Assembly: GCF_002732165.1 (NCBI RefSeq)
Contig: NZ_MRZO01000008.1
Coordinates: forward strand, 22,093-86,092
DNA from: Staphylococcus xylosus
Lineage (GTDB): Bacteria; Bacillota; Bacilli; Staphylococcales; Staphylococcaceae
Direction: 5' to 3'
DNA length: 64,000 nt
The position numbers and the translations under genes were made by a program. Position 1 is the first letter of the stretch. Each line of letters opens with the position of its first letter. A model generated the notes under the pieces. It made no database searches, was not told where the DNA came from, and worked only from the letters and a program-made list of their open reading frames with translations. Below, piece after piece: positions 20,879-29,854 of this stretch.

Positions 20879-23224
20879 ATGAATATCAATATTTTGGGAT
20901 TTAATATTTTTGCTAAAGGCGGAACTTCAAGAAGTAATATTAATTTGATCAAATCCTTTTTAAAGCAAGGATATACAGTTAATTACTTTAACAATTTAGA
21001 CTTTGATCAAGATGCTACTACACGTTTGTATATTCATGAAGATATTGACAATGAAAATTTAAAGATATATAAATTTAGAGATATAAAACTATTATCTAAA
21101 TGTGATGTGTTGATTATCACAAGAGAAGATTTATTCCATTATGCCAAAGACGTCAAAGCGATTAATAAATCAACTAAGGTCATTGGAGAAATACATGGAC
21201 CGATGGAATATATAGATGATTCGATAGACCTTTGCTTAGAGGCTATAGATGGGGTAAGAGTTAGTACAGAAGGTATTAAACAGAGGTTTATTTGTAAATA
21301 TAACTATAAATCAGTATTTAACAAATACGTTAATGCAGAACATATTAAAATTAAAAAAGAACCGATAAATACGAAAAGAAATCTTTTAATAAAAGCACGC
21401 TTTGAAGATGGCATCAAAGATATTTCATATGTCATCAAATTGGTGAATTATATTATTAAAAATACTGAAAGAGATGATATTCAACTTTATATTGTTGGTT
21501 ATGGTCCATCAGAAGCATTATATAAGAATCTCGTGAATTACTACAACTTACAAGACAATATACATATTAATGAGAAAGAACCATTAAATTATATTTATAT
21601 TTCCTCATCGCCTTATGAAACGTTAGGTTATTCAATTTTAGAAACGCTAGCTAGAGGCAATAGAGCGCTTATATACCCAGGTAATGATGGTGTACTTAGA
21701 GAAGTTTATGACAAATACTATGGTATTCAATTTTTAGAAAAAAATCTTTCTAAGGATAGTAAATTATTACTTTCAATGCTAAATAATAAATATTCAAAAG
21801 AAAATAGACTAACAGATGTTGAAAATTTAAATACAGAATTTCTTGATAGTGAATATAGTAACCAATATTTAAAACAATTTAAAAAAGCGTCTCAAAACAA
21901 ACGTCCTCTTGTTCCAACAAAATATAGAAAAAGAGTACGTCTTCAACCTAAAAATAAAATTGAAAAATTAGATAGTGGTAGGGTTTTATATAAAGATTTA
22001 AAAGAGAAACCTTTTTTAAGTAAGGTGTTAAAAAATAATATTTTCTTCGAAGGGTTTAAAAAATATTATAATAATCGTAAAGAAAGACTTAGTAAGAAAA
22101 TATTAGATAATATAGAACCAAAAGAGAGTAATGTATTTATTGAATCGTTCCACGGTAATAATTTTAGTGGGGATCCTAAATATATCGCACTTAGTATTCA
22201 AAAAAACTATCCACAAAAAAATATTTTTGTTAGTTCAGCTAATTCTTTAGTAGACATTGAAATTAGAAACTACGGTTTTAAACCTATACGCTTTGGAACT
22301 GAGGACTACAAAAATAAATTTAGGCAATGTAAATATGTCTTTATGAATAGTAATTCATGGGATAAAGTATATAAGCATCCGGATCAAGTGTTTGTACAAA
22401 CTTGGCATGGCTTCCCGTTGAAAAAAATGGTGAATGATTTAGAAGACGAAAAAGAACGAAGAGATCAATTAAAACAATTCAGACCACGTATGAAAAAGTG
22501 GGATTATTTATTAACATCTTCAAAAATGAATACGATGTTACTTGAATCGGCATTTAATTTAAAAGATAATGAAAACCTGCAAATATTAGACTACGGTGCT
22601 CCTAGAAATGAATATTTACTCAACCAAGTAACTGACGAAGAACGGAAGAAATTACAGCGAAAATATTTATTTACAACGAATGAAGATAAGAAATATATTT
22701 TGTTCTGCCCAACATGGAGAAAAAAAGAAAGAGAAAATTTAACCAGTGTTGATTTAGTGAAATTATTAGAATATCTTCCTAAAGAATATGAAATCATTGT
22801 TAAATTACATCCAAACGAAGGCATGCTTAGAAGTAAATATAATAGTTTAGATACTAGAATACATTGTTTTTATAATGAATTTGTAGATATTCAAGAATTA
22901 TATATTCTTTGTGAAACGATGATTACTGATTATTCATCAACTATCTTTGATTTTGCACATTTAAATAAGCCTATTCTGTTATTACAAGAAGATGTAGAAA
23001 TGTATCAGAAGGATATTGGCTTCTATTTTAATATTTTTGAATTAGGACACTTCCCAATTGTTTCTTTAGATGAAGAAAAGCTCGCGTTGCAACTTAAAGG
23101 TATGAATTATATGGACTATTCAAAAATCGTGAACCGACTGATTTCAAAAGATAGTAAAGAAAGTTCGCAACAAATCTTAAACACTGTTTTTGAAGAAACT
23201 AATAGTAATGGGATGGATAAATAA
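20879..23224 (+). CDS. fused glycosyltransferase / CDP-glycerol glycerophosphotransferase
   Basis: From ATG 20879 (GGAGG at 20866-20870, 8 nt spacing) the product is 781 residues. Residues 1 to about 320 resemble a GT4-type glycosyltransferase with the late motif SSPYETLGYSILETLARG. A Lys/Arg-rich linker (about 330-410) follows. The C-terminal half is a TagB/TagF-type CDP-glycerol transferase: QTWHGFPLKKM (about 510), ILFCPTWR, KLHPNEG and ITDYSSTIFDFAH (about 682). It probably acts at the inner membrane face on a teichoic-acid-like or capsule polymer. There is no signal peptide or TM segment. The next gene starts 1 nt after its stop, so they are translationally coupled. Confidence 0.85.
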   Translation: MNINILGFNIFAKGGTSRSNINLIKSFLKQGYTVNYFNNLDFDQDATTRLYIHEDIDNENLKIYKFRDIKLLSKCDVLIITREDLFHYAKDVKAINKSTKVIGEIHGPMEYIDDSIDLCLEAIDGVRVSTEGIKQRFICKYNYKSVFNKYVNAEHIKIKKEPINTKRNLLIKARFEDGIKDISYVIKLVNYIIKNTERDDIQLYIVGYGPSEALYKNLVNYYNLQDNIHINEKEPLNYIYISSSPYETLGYSILETLARGNRALIYPGNDGVLREVYDKYYGIQFLEKNLSKDSKLLLSMLNNKYSKENRLTDVENLNTEFLDSEYSNQYLKQFKKASQNKRPLVPTKYRKRVRLQPKNKIEKLDSGRVLYKDLKEKPFLSKVLKNNIFFEGFKKYYNNRKERLSKKILDNIEPKESNVFIESFHGNNFSGDPKYIALSIQKNYPQKNIFVSSANSLVDIEIRNYGFKPIRFGTEDYKNKFRQCKYVFMNSNSWDKVYKHPDQVFVQTWHGFPLKKMVNDLEDEKERRDQLKQFRPRMKKWDYLLTSSKMNTMLLESAFNLKDNENLQILDYGAPRNEYLLNQVTDEERKKLQRKYLFTTNEDKKYILFCPTWRKKERENLTSVDLVKLLEYLPKEYEIIVKLHPNEGMLRSKYNSLDTRIHCFYNEFVDIQELYILCETMITDYSSTIFDFAHLNKPILLLQEDVEMYQKDIGFYFNIFELGHFPIVSLDEEKLALQLKGMNYMDYSKIVNRLISKDSKESSQQILNTVFEETNSNGMDK

Positions 23225-23225
23225 A

Positions 23226-24179
23226 ATGAGTACAGAAATGATTTATAGAATCAATGAGCCAATTGACTTTAATAATGATAAAAGAATATTGATAGATACG
23301 GAAAGTAACTTAAATTATTTAGAAATGGTAAGAAAAAATCCTGAGCTTCATGAACAATATAAGACGTTATTGAAAAATGATTATATTCTTTATTTTCATC
23401 AAGGGACTATTTCTAAATTTTATAAAAGAAAACATGTCAAAGAGCTATTTCAAAGAAAAGATTTGAAACAATTTCGAGATCTCTTCTATACGTTGGATGA
23501 ACCGGAAGGCAGAAAAGTAAATGAAAATGTACCTAAGAAATTGTTAGTTATTTTCACTTGTATGCCTAATCTACAAGAGTATGATAGTGCATTAATGCCT
23601 AAGCGTATGTTTCCTAAATTTTTTGATGGTATTGAAAGAAGTTTAGTGAAAAACGTTTATACGATGCGTATTATGGACTTAAATGTTTCTCACGGATCTC
23701 ATTATATTAGTACGACAAATTATCCAGAGTATGAAGAAGATGTTCAAGACGCAATCAGATATGCAGCGAGTAATTTAGGTGTCGAAGATGAGAACGTGGT
23801 ACTTTACGGTGGGTCTAAGGGTGGAACGGGCGCGCTATATCATGGTGCAGCATTAGACTTTAAGACAGTGGCCGTTGATCCAATCGTTAATATAGGCGGC
23901 AATTTAGCTCAAAATGATAGACGTTTTATGAAAGGATTAAGAAAGGAAGATTTAGTCCCTTCAATTGAGCAACATTTGAAGCAATCAAACGATGCCAAAA
24001 AATATGTGATTTGTTGCGATAATGTTAAATATTATTTTGATGAAACAAACCGTATTGATAATCAGTTAATTAATAAAATTAATTTAGATGACGATATGGT
24101 TGTGAATCACCCCGACGTTTCACGCAACAGTGTACCAGAACAACTTATGCTGTTAAATGGTCTATTATTAGGTAGATAA
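23226..24179 (+). CDS. XcbB/CpsF-like capsule biosynthesis protein (alpha/beta-hydrolase-like)
   Basis: From ATG 23226 the product is 317 residues. The central VLYGGSKGGTGALYHG is a Gly-x-Ser-x-Gly-like nucleophile elbow, as in the XcbB/CpsF family and the accessory-Sec Asp2 proteins. The segment KLLVIFTCMPNL precedes it. An in-frame start at 23190 lies inside the upstream gene and is unlikely. The one-base gap to the TagF-like fusion indicates a two-gene unit for making or modifying a surface polymer. The family name is from memory of motifs; no reaction is assigned. Confidence 0.7.
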   Translation: MSTEMIYRINEPIDFNNDKRILIDTESNLNYLEMVRKNPELHEQYKTLLKNDYILYFHQGTISKFYKRKHVKELFQRKDLKQFRDLFYTLDEPEGRKVNENVPKKLLVIFTCMPNLQEYDSALMPKRMFPKFFDGIERSLVKNVYTMRIMDLNVSHGSHYISTTNYPEYEEDVQDAIRYAASNLGVEDENVVLYGGSKGGTGALYHGAALDFKTVAVDPIVNIGGNLAQNDRRFMKGLRKEDLVPSIEQHLKQSNDAKKYVICCDNVKYYFDETNRIDNQLINKINLDDDMVVNHPDVSRNSVPEQLMLLNGLLLGR

Positions 24180-24255
24180 AAATTTATAAATTATAGGAGG
24201 AATTGTAGAATTACTACAGTTTCTCTTTTTTATTAGATCAATAATATGCACGTAA

Positions 24256-24270
24256 ATGTAAGCGTAAACA
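24256..24270 (+). promoter_or_regulatory. cre site upstream of the CoA-transferase operon
   Basis: ATGTAAGCGTAAACA matches the CcpA-binding consensus WTGNAANCGNWNNCA at all defined positions. It lies about 85 nt upstream of the first gene and 30 nt upstream of a TATAAT (24301-24306), a position suited to carbon-catabolite control. Confidence 0.65.
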
Positions 24271-24354
24271 TAAATAAAAGACTTCACTTAAAATTTCACG
24301 TATAATTGCTTTAGTACTAGGTATTAAAAGTAAACTTAGAAGTGAGGTTAATAT

Positions 24355-25059
24355 ATGTCGAAAGTAATTAAAGAAATACATAAAGCTTTTGAAGGTTTAG
24401 AGGATGGTATGACAGTACTTGCAGGAGGTTTTGGATTGTGTGGTATTCCAGAACATAGTATTGAAGCGATTCGTGACAAAGGTACGAAGGGATTAACGGT
24501 AGTTAGTAATAATTGTGGCGTCGATGATTTTGGTTTAGGTCGTTTACTAGAGCATAAACAAATTGATAAAATGATTAGCTCTTATGTTGGGGAAAATAAA
24601 ATTTTTGAACAGCAACTGATTAGTGGAGAATTAGATGTTGAATTAACCCCTCAAGGAACACTAGCAGAAAAATTGCGTGCTGGTGGGGCAGGAATCCCTG
24701 CATTTTATACTAAAACAGGTGTTGGTACAAGAATTGCTGAAGGTAAGGAGACACGCGATTTTGATGGTGAAACATATTTAATGGAACGTGCAATTAAAGG
24801 TGATTTTGGTATTGTGAAAGCACATAAAGCAGATACTTTTGGAAATCTCGTCTTTGAAAAGACGGCACGAAATTTTAACCCTCTATGTGCGATGGCAGCC
24901 GCAACGACTGTAGTTGAGGTCGAAGAATTAGTTGAAGTAGGTGAAATTGATCCAGATGAGGTCCACATGTCTGGAGTGTATGTTGATTACATTTATTTAG
25001 GGTCTCATTTTGAAAAAAGGATTGAGAAACGTACGTTTAAGGAGGCTAACCATGGATAA
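24355..25059 (+). CDS. scoA: 3-oxoacid CoA-transferase subunit A
   Basis: A 234-residue subunit A of succinyl-CoA:3-ketoacid (or acetate/acetoacetate) CoA-transferase. It has the N-terminal AGGFGLCGIPEHSIEAI and the middle NNCGVDDFGLGRLL typical of ScoA/AtoD. With subunit B it moves CoA between acyl acids such as acetoacetate. The last 8 nt overlap the start of subunit B. The following dehydrogenase gene fits ketone-body (3-hydroxybutyrate/acetoacetate) use. Confidence 0.92.
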   Translation: MSKVIKEIHKAFEGLEDGMTVLAGGFGLCGIPEHSIEAIRDKGTKGLTVVSNNCGVDDFGLGRLLEHKQIDKMISSYVGENKIFEQQLISGELDVELTPQGTLAEKLRAGGAGIPAFYTKTGVGTRIAEGKETRDFDGETYLMERAIKGDFGIVKAHKADTFGNLVFEKTARNFNPLCAMAAATTVVEVEELVEVGEIDPDEVHMSGVYVDYIYLGSHFEKRIEKRTFKEANHG

Positions 25060-25699
25060 GCAATTACAACGACAAAAGATTATTCAACGTGCAGCACAAG
25101 AAATTAAAAGTGATATGGTCATTAACTTAGGTATTGGGATGCCTACATTAGTAGCAAATGAAATTAATGATCACGTAAAGAATGTTTATTTTCAATCAGA
25201 AAATGGATTGCTCGGTATTGGTCCGTATCCTACAGAAGCAGAAATTGATCCGGATTTAATTAATGCAGGGAAAGAGACAGTAACTGCTGCAAAAGGGGCA
25301 TCTTATTTTGATAATTCAGAATCGTTTGCCATGATCCGCGGAGGTCATATTGACTTAGCCATTCTTGGTGGTATGGAAGTTTCGGAATCAGGAGACCTAG
25401 CAAATTATATGATTCCTGGAAAGTTAGTAAAAGGAATGGGAGGCGCAATGGATTTAGTCGTCGGTGCAAAAAAGGTCGTCGTCATTATGGACCACATGAA
25501 TAAACATGGAGACTCTAAGATTAAGTCACAGTGTGAACTACCACTGACAGGTGCCGGTGTGGTGAATACATTAATTACTGATTTAGCTGTATTTAAGTTT
25601 GAGAATGGTGTTATGAAACTGATTGAATTACAACCTGGTACAACATTGGAACAAGTAGAAGCTAGTACCGAGGCACATTTTGAAAATGAATTAAAGTAG
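25052..25699 (+). CDS. scoB: 3-oxoacid CoA-transferase subunit B
   Basis: From ATG 25052 the product is 215 residues; AAGGAGG at 25039-25045 decides this start over an upstream in-frame one at 25010. The active-site glutamate lies in SENGLLGIGP, the family signature, and MGGAMDLVVGAK is also typical. It overlaps scoA by 8 nt and ends directly before the dehydrogenase gene, showing a tight three-gene operon. Confidence 0.93.
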   Translation: MDKQLQRQKIIQRAAQEIKSDMVINLGIGMPTLVANEINDHVKNVYFQSENGLLGIGPYPTEAEIDPDLINAGKETVTAAKGASYFDNSESFAMIRGGHIDLAILGGMEVSESGDLANYMIPGKLVKGMGGAMDLVVGAKKVVVIMDHMNKHGDSKIKSQCELPLTGAGVVNTLITDLAVFKFENGVMKLIELQPGTTLEQVEASTEAHFENELK

Positions 25700-25708
25700 G
25701 TGACACAA

Positions 25709-26485
25709 TTGGTAAAAGATAAAGTGACGATTATTACAGGTGCAGCTAGTGGTATAGGGTTAGGTATTGCCAAAGTATTTTTGGAAAATGGAGCAAAAGT
25801 AGTATTAGCTGATTTAAATCAAGATCAGCTCATTGAAGAAAGAGATAAATTGAAAGCACAAGGCTATGACTGCATAGCTATACAAGTGGATGTTACAGAC
25901 GAAACGGCTATGAAATCAATGATTGAGGAAACTGTCTCTTATTATGGACGGTTAGATATCTTGTTCAATAATGCTGGTTTGCAACATGTTGAAAGTATTG
26001 AGTCATTTCCTACAGAAAAATTTAGACAGATGATAGATATCATGTTAACAGGGAGCTTTATCGGAACTAAATATGCTTTGCCTATTATGAAACAACAAAA
26101 ATTTGGTCGTATTTTAAACATGGCTTCGATCAATGGTGTGATAGGTTTTGCAGGGAAAGCGGCATATAATAGTGCGAAACATGGAATCATCGGTTTAACA
26201 AAAGTATCGGCATTAGAAACAGCGACTGCAGGTATAACAGTCAATGCAATTTGTCCCGGTTATATAGACACACCCTTAGTACGTAATCAAATGGCAGATT
26301 TAGCAAAAGATAGAGGCGTAGAAGTAGATCAAGTGTTAGAAGAGGTATTGTATCCATTGATTCCACAAAAACGTTTGTTAGATATCAACGATATTGCAGA
26401 TTATGCTTTATTCCTATGTAGCGATAGCGGTAAAAGTGTAACAGGACAAGCAATTCTTATAGATGGAGGCTACACAGTACAATAA
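25709..26485 (+). CDS. 3-hydroxybutyrate dehydrogenase (SDR family)
   Basis: A short-chain dehydrogenase of 258 residues from TTG 25709; GTG 25700 is also in frame but overlaps the ribosome site at the scoB stop. It has the cofactor loop TGAASGIGLGIA, NNAG, the catalytic Ser in NMASINGVIG and YNSAKHG (Tyr-x3-Lys). The C-terminus GQAILIDGGYTVQ is typical of 3-hydroxybutyrate dehydrogenases. With ScoAB it would oxidise 3-hydroxybutyrate to acetoacetate and activate that to acetoacetyl-CoA. Confidence 0.88.
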   Translation: MVKDKVTIITGAASGIGLGIAKVFLENGAKVVLADLNQDQLIEERDKLKAQGYDCIAIQVDVTDETAMKSMIEETVSYYGRLDILFNNAGLQHVESIESFPTEKFRQMIDIMLTGSFIGTKYALPIMKQQKFGRILNMASINGVIGFAGKAAYNSAKHGIIGLTKVSALETATAGITVNAICPGYIDTPLVRNQMADLAKDRGVEVDQVLEEVLYPLIPQKRLLDINDIADYALFLCSDSGKSVTGQAILIDGGYTVQ

Positions 26486-26587
26486 TTTAAAATTAAAACA
26501 AATTAATTTTAAATCTATGATAATTTCCAATTAAAATATGTTACGTTAAAGTTAACAGTGTAACGTTTAATTGGAGGTAAGAATTTG

Positions 26588-27007
26588 ATGAAAAATCCAG
26601 AGGCAAATGATACAAATTGGTTTACGATTATTTTTTCTGCGAGTTGTGCTATTATGTCTAATTTTATGGATAACCACTTATTTAGAAAAATAATCCTTGC
26701 ATTGATGATTTTATCATTTATTTATACAACTATTAAAAATTTGAAAATTACTTTATATGGTATAAAAACCGAAGATGTTAATGTTCGTACATGGATTGGC
26801 ATCAAAGTCGATTATTGGATTATTTTTGTTAAAAATATGATTGCATTTTGTCTTGTGCTTGGATTAGGCATTAGTTTTTTACTTATAGAAGGGAAGAGAT
26901 TATTGATAGCGATACTTACCATTGCAGCTACATACACACTATTGTTATTTTTCGAGCATTTCATTGAATCTAAAACTGACATATATGAAGAAAATTATAC
27001 AGAGTAG
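26588..27007 (+). CDS. small membrane protein, unknown function
   Basis: The product is 139 residues from ATG 26588 (TTG 26585 is an equally possible start; GGAGG at 26573-26577). Four hydrophobic segments are visible (about 8-25, 31-50, 74-97, 100-120), followed by an acidic tail EHFIESKTDIYEENYTE. No family was recognised. It ends 9 nt before the ornithine-cyclodeaminase-like gene, so the two may be co-transcribed. Confidence 0.7.
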   Translation: MKNPEANDTNWFTIIFSASCAIMSNFMDNHLFRKIILALMILSFIYTTIKNLKITLYGIKTEDVNVRTWIGIKVDYWIIFVKNMIAFCLVLGLGISFLLIEGKRLLIAILTIAATYTLLLFFEHFIESKTDIYEENYTE

Positions 27008-27016
27008 AGGTGGCTT

Positions 27017-27970
27017 ATGCGTTATATAGATGCACAGGAACAGGCAAAATTGTTAGATATGAAAGAGATTATTGATGAAGTGGCTGAATCACTAAAAGCA
27101 TATTCTGAAGGAAAGACTGATACGCCATTACGTTATTCATTACCTTTTAACGAAGATAATCGTTATCTCGTCATGCCAGCACTTTCAGATGAGTTAAAGA
27201 TTGTAGGCCTTAAGACTGTCACAGTAGCTCCTAATAATACAAAAATCGGCAAAAATACTATTGTCGGCTCTGTAATTCTATCGGATTATGAAACAGGTGA
27301 GACGTTAGCTGTTTTAGAAGGCTCGTATTTAACTAAGATTAGGACAGGTGCTATTTCTGGCGTGGCTACACAGTATCTTGCGCGAGAAAATGCGAAAACA
27401 CTTTGTGTCATCGGTACGGGTGACCAAGCACAAGGACTTATTGAAGCGGTGTTAGCTGTTAGAGATATTGAGCGTATACAATTTTATAATCGTACTTATG
27501 ATAAAGCAGTAAACTTTTCTAAAAAGGTTCAACAAGACCATGAGCATTTAAAGTTAGTTGTTTGTGATGATGTTGATACAGCTATAGCAGGTTCAGATAT
27601 TATCGTAACAGCGACTAATTCAAAAACGCATGTGTTCAAACAACGATTAGCACATGGGGTGCACGTGAATGCGGTTGGCTCATTTAAACCAGACATGCAA
27701 GAATTGCCATCCAACGCAGTTGAAGATGCAGACAAAGTCGTTGTTGAAGCAGTAGAAGCAGCAATGGAAGAAACGGGAGACTTAATCAATCCAGTATCAG
27801 AAGGTGTGTTTGCACAAGATTACCTATATGGTGAACTCGGACATATCGTTGCTTCAAAGTTAGCTGGGCGCGTGTCTGAAGACGAAATCACGATATTTAA
27901 ATCTGTAGGTGTTGCTATTGTAGATATTGTGGTAGCAAATTACTTTTATCAAAAAGTCATAAAATCATAA
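27017..27970 (+). CDS. ornithine cyclodeaminase / mu-crystallin family protein
   Basis: The 317-residue product has the family's N-terminal substrate region and the NAD-binding loop VIGTGDQAQGLIEAV (about 133-147). The middle segment VNAVGSFKPDMQEL matches the OCD/alanine dehydrogenase/ketimine reductase group. Without a proline- or siderophore-type partner nearby, the substrate (ornithine, an imino acid or another amino acid) cannot be assigned. AGAGGTGG precedes ATG 27017. Confidence 0.85.
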   Translation: MRYIDAQEQAKLLDMKEIIDEVAESLKAYSEGKTDTPLRYSLPFNEDNRYLVMPALSDELKIVGLKTVTVAPNNTKIGKNTIVGSVILSDYETGETLAVLEGSYLTKIRTGAISGVATQYLARENAKTLCVIGTGDQAQGLIEAVLAVRDIERIQFYNRTYDKAVNFSKKVQQDHEHLKLVVCDDVDTAIAGSDIIVTATNSKTHVFKQRLAHGVHVNAVGSFKPDMQELPSNAVEDADKVVVEAVEAAMEETGDLINPVSEGVFAQDYLYGELGHIVASKLAGRVSEDEITIFKSVGVAIVDIVVANYFYQKVIKS

Positions 27971-27982
27971 TTAAAGTTTAAG

Positions 27983-28022
27983 AAATGAGCTAAGGCAAAC
28001 ATTATTGTCTTAGCTCATTTTA
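27983..28022 (+). terminator. terminator after the OCD-like gene
   Basis: The arms AAATGAGCTAAG (27983-27994) and CTTAGCTCATTT (28009-28020) form a perfect 12-bp stem followed by T residues. Confidence 0.87.
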
Positions 28023-28209
28023 ATGTATTGAATAGTTTACTGAATTTCAAGATATCGTAAGTGCACCTTCTAACAAAAAGCACTTTTACCTATTTAGATT
28101 ATGTAAAGAATTCAAAAATTATCAATAAAGTGTAAAAAAACAATATACTAAACTTTAATGAAACGTAGTATATTATAGTAAATATTTTATATCTATGAAG
28201 GAGGCTAAA

Positions 28210-29475
28210 GTGAAAAAAACATTATTTTTATTATTCATTTTAATTTTAGTGATATCGCAACCTAGTTATGTATTTGCAGAGTCGTCTATTGATGTAACAA
28301 GAGCACATGGTAATAACGTGAGTGATTTTTATCAACCCAAAGGTAGCATTATAGCAGACAGTCATACGGGTAGAATATTATGGGAAGAGCATATTGATAA
28401 ACCATGGCGGCCTGCAAGCATGTCGAAACTAATGACCTTATCAATTGTGTTAGAAAGAATTCAAGATGGTACGCTATCTATGGATAAATCGGTTACCGTG
28501 ACTGCAGATGATGAACGTTTTAGTCACCATCCTTTGCTAAGCAATAATATTATGCATAAGGGAACGCATTATACTATTAAAGAACTCATTAATTTACTGA
28601 TTGTACCTAGTTCTAATGTTGCAACACGTATGCTCATGCAACAGGTAGAACCTGATACAGGTAAATTTGTAACAATGATGAATCAAAAAGCTAAAAAGCT
28701 CAGGATGGAACACACACATTTTACCAATCCATTTGGTGCTGAAAATCGTAGTGTCGGAAATGAATATTTACCACCAGGTAGTAACTTAGATGAGGATAAT
28801 TCATCGACACCACGAGATTTTGCCAAACTGGCTTTTTATTTAAAAAATACATACCCATATTTAACGTCTTTTACAAAACATATTACATACACTAGTAAAC
28901 CCAATACTCCATATGAAGAACATTTCCATACGTATCATCATTCATTGGAAGGCGATGTTCATGAATATAAAGGTACAAACGGGTTGAAGACTGGATCTAG
29001 TGATAAAGCAGCATACAACTATACTGCTACAATAGATAGGGGGAACTTTGGACTCGTACAAGTTGTTATGGGAGTAGGGCATTGGGACGTTGATGATTCA
29101 GAGTACAAACGACATGTTATCGGTAATGCGCTATTAGATAAGGTATATAATCAGTTTGAATATAAAGAAGTTATGCCTAAAGGTAAACAATATATCAATG
29201 GTAAATGGTATAACGTCGAGACACCTTTACGTGACGTAGTAGAAAAAGGACAACAAATTAAGTTTGAAGTTAAAAACAATCAATTATTAGTTTCGGATAC
29301 CAAGCGACAATATCTCACAAGTGATATGAAACAACCAAGTGTTATGGTGACGCCGCTTAAACAGAATTATGTCTATATGGTAAGCCAATATGGATGGTTT
29401 TTATTAATTGCGCTGTGTGTAATATCTGTTTTATATATAATTATTAGCAATAGAAAAAACTCAGATCTATCGTAA
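28210..29475 (+). CDS. PBP4-like D-alanyl-D-alanine carboxypeptidase
   Basis: From GTG 28210 (GGAGG at 28200-28204) the product is 421 residues. It has a signal peptide (about 1-23, ending YVFA), S70-x-x-K73 in PASMSKLMT, the SSN motif at 134-136 and K260-T-G in GLKTGSS. A C-terminal TM segment (about 390-412) is followed by basic residues. The S11/PBP4 layout with N-terminal signal and C-terminal anchor places it outside the membrane, trimming or cross-linking peptidoglycan. It resembles S. aureus PBP4 but is clearly divergent and at another locus, so it is likely a paralogue. Confidence 0.88.
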   Translation: MKKTLFLLFILILVISQPSYVFAESSIDVTRAHGNNVSDFYQPKGSIIADSHTGRILWEEHIDKPWRPASMSKLMTLSIVLERIQDGTLSMDKSVTVTADDERFSHHPLLSNNIMHKGTHYTIKELINLLIVPSSNVATRMLMQQVEPDTGKFVTMMNQKAKKLRMEHTHFTNPFGAENRSVGNEYLPPGSNLDEDNSSTPRDFAKLAFYLKNTYPYLTSFTKHITYTSKPNTPYEEHFHTYHHSLEGDVHEYKGTNGLKTGSSDKAAYNYTATIDRGNFGLVQVVMGVGHWDVDDSEYKRHVIGNALLDKVYNQFEYKEVMPKGKQYINGKWYNVETPLRDVVEKGQQIKFEVKNNQLLVSDTKRQYLTSDMKQPSVMVTPLKQNYVYMVSQYGWFLLIALCVISVLYIIISNRKNSDLS

Positions 29476-29480
29476 TAGTA

Positions 29481-29514
29481 AAAGACTCCTAGAGTTAAAA
29501 TTTAGGAGTCTTTA
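29481..29514 (+). terminator. terminator after the PBP4-like gene
   Basis: AAAGACTCCTA (29481-29491) pairs with TAGGAGTCTTT (29503-29513), followed by ACTATTTTTATT. Confidence 0.85.
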
Positions 29515-29534
29515 CTATTTTTATTATATAATTA

Positions 29535-29573
29535 GCTCCATAATTTGCTTCTAGGAAGGATAAATTATGGAGC
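29535..29573. other. 12-bp inverted repeat in a 379-nt intergenic region
   Basis: GCTCCATAATTT (29535-29546) and AAATTATGGAGC (29562-29573) form a perfect 12-bp stem with a 15-nt loop and no following T-run. It may be a second terminator or a processing hairpin. The rest of 29574-29854 is AT-rich; I see no gene in it. Confidence 0.5.
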
Positions 29574-29854
29574 CATCTTGGTTGTAGAATTTAGCATAAT
29601 TAGCACCACGTTTATGTAATTTTGAAGTTTGAATGTTAATTTTTGTACTTATTAATCTTATTGTTCCAGTAACGAATGTTTTTGTAATAATTACCTTCTC
29701 CGATAAGTTCATATAAATAAATTACCAGAATTAAAAATGTAGTAAGCATAAGATGTTGATATTACACTGAAATACAAAGCAATTAATTTTCTTAACTGCA
29801 TGAATATAGTATGATATTTATAACAAATACGTAACTAAGTTAGGAAGTTTTAAT

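Noticed and set aside
20698..20952. Minus-strand 84-codon reading frame upstream of the GT/TagF fusion
   Set aside because: Low-complexity AT-rich text overlapping the start of a strong gene on the other strand, with no ribosome site or family resemblance.
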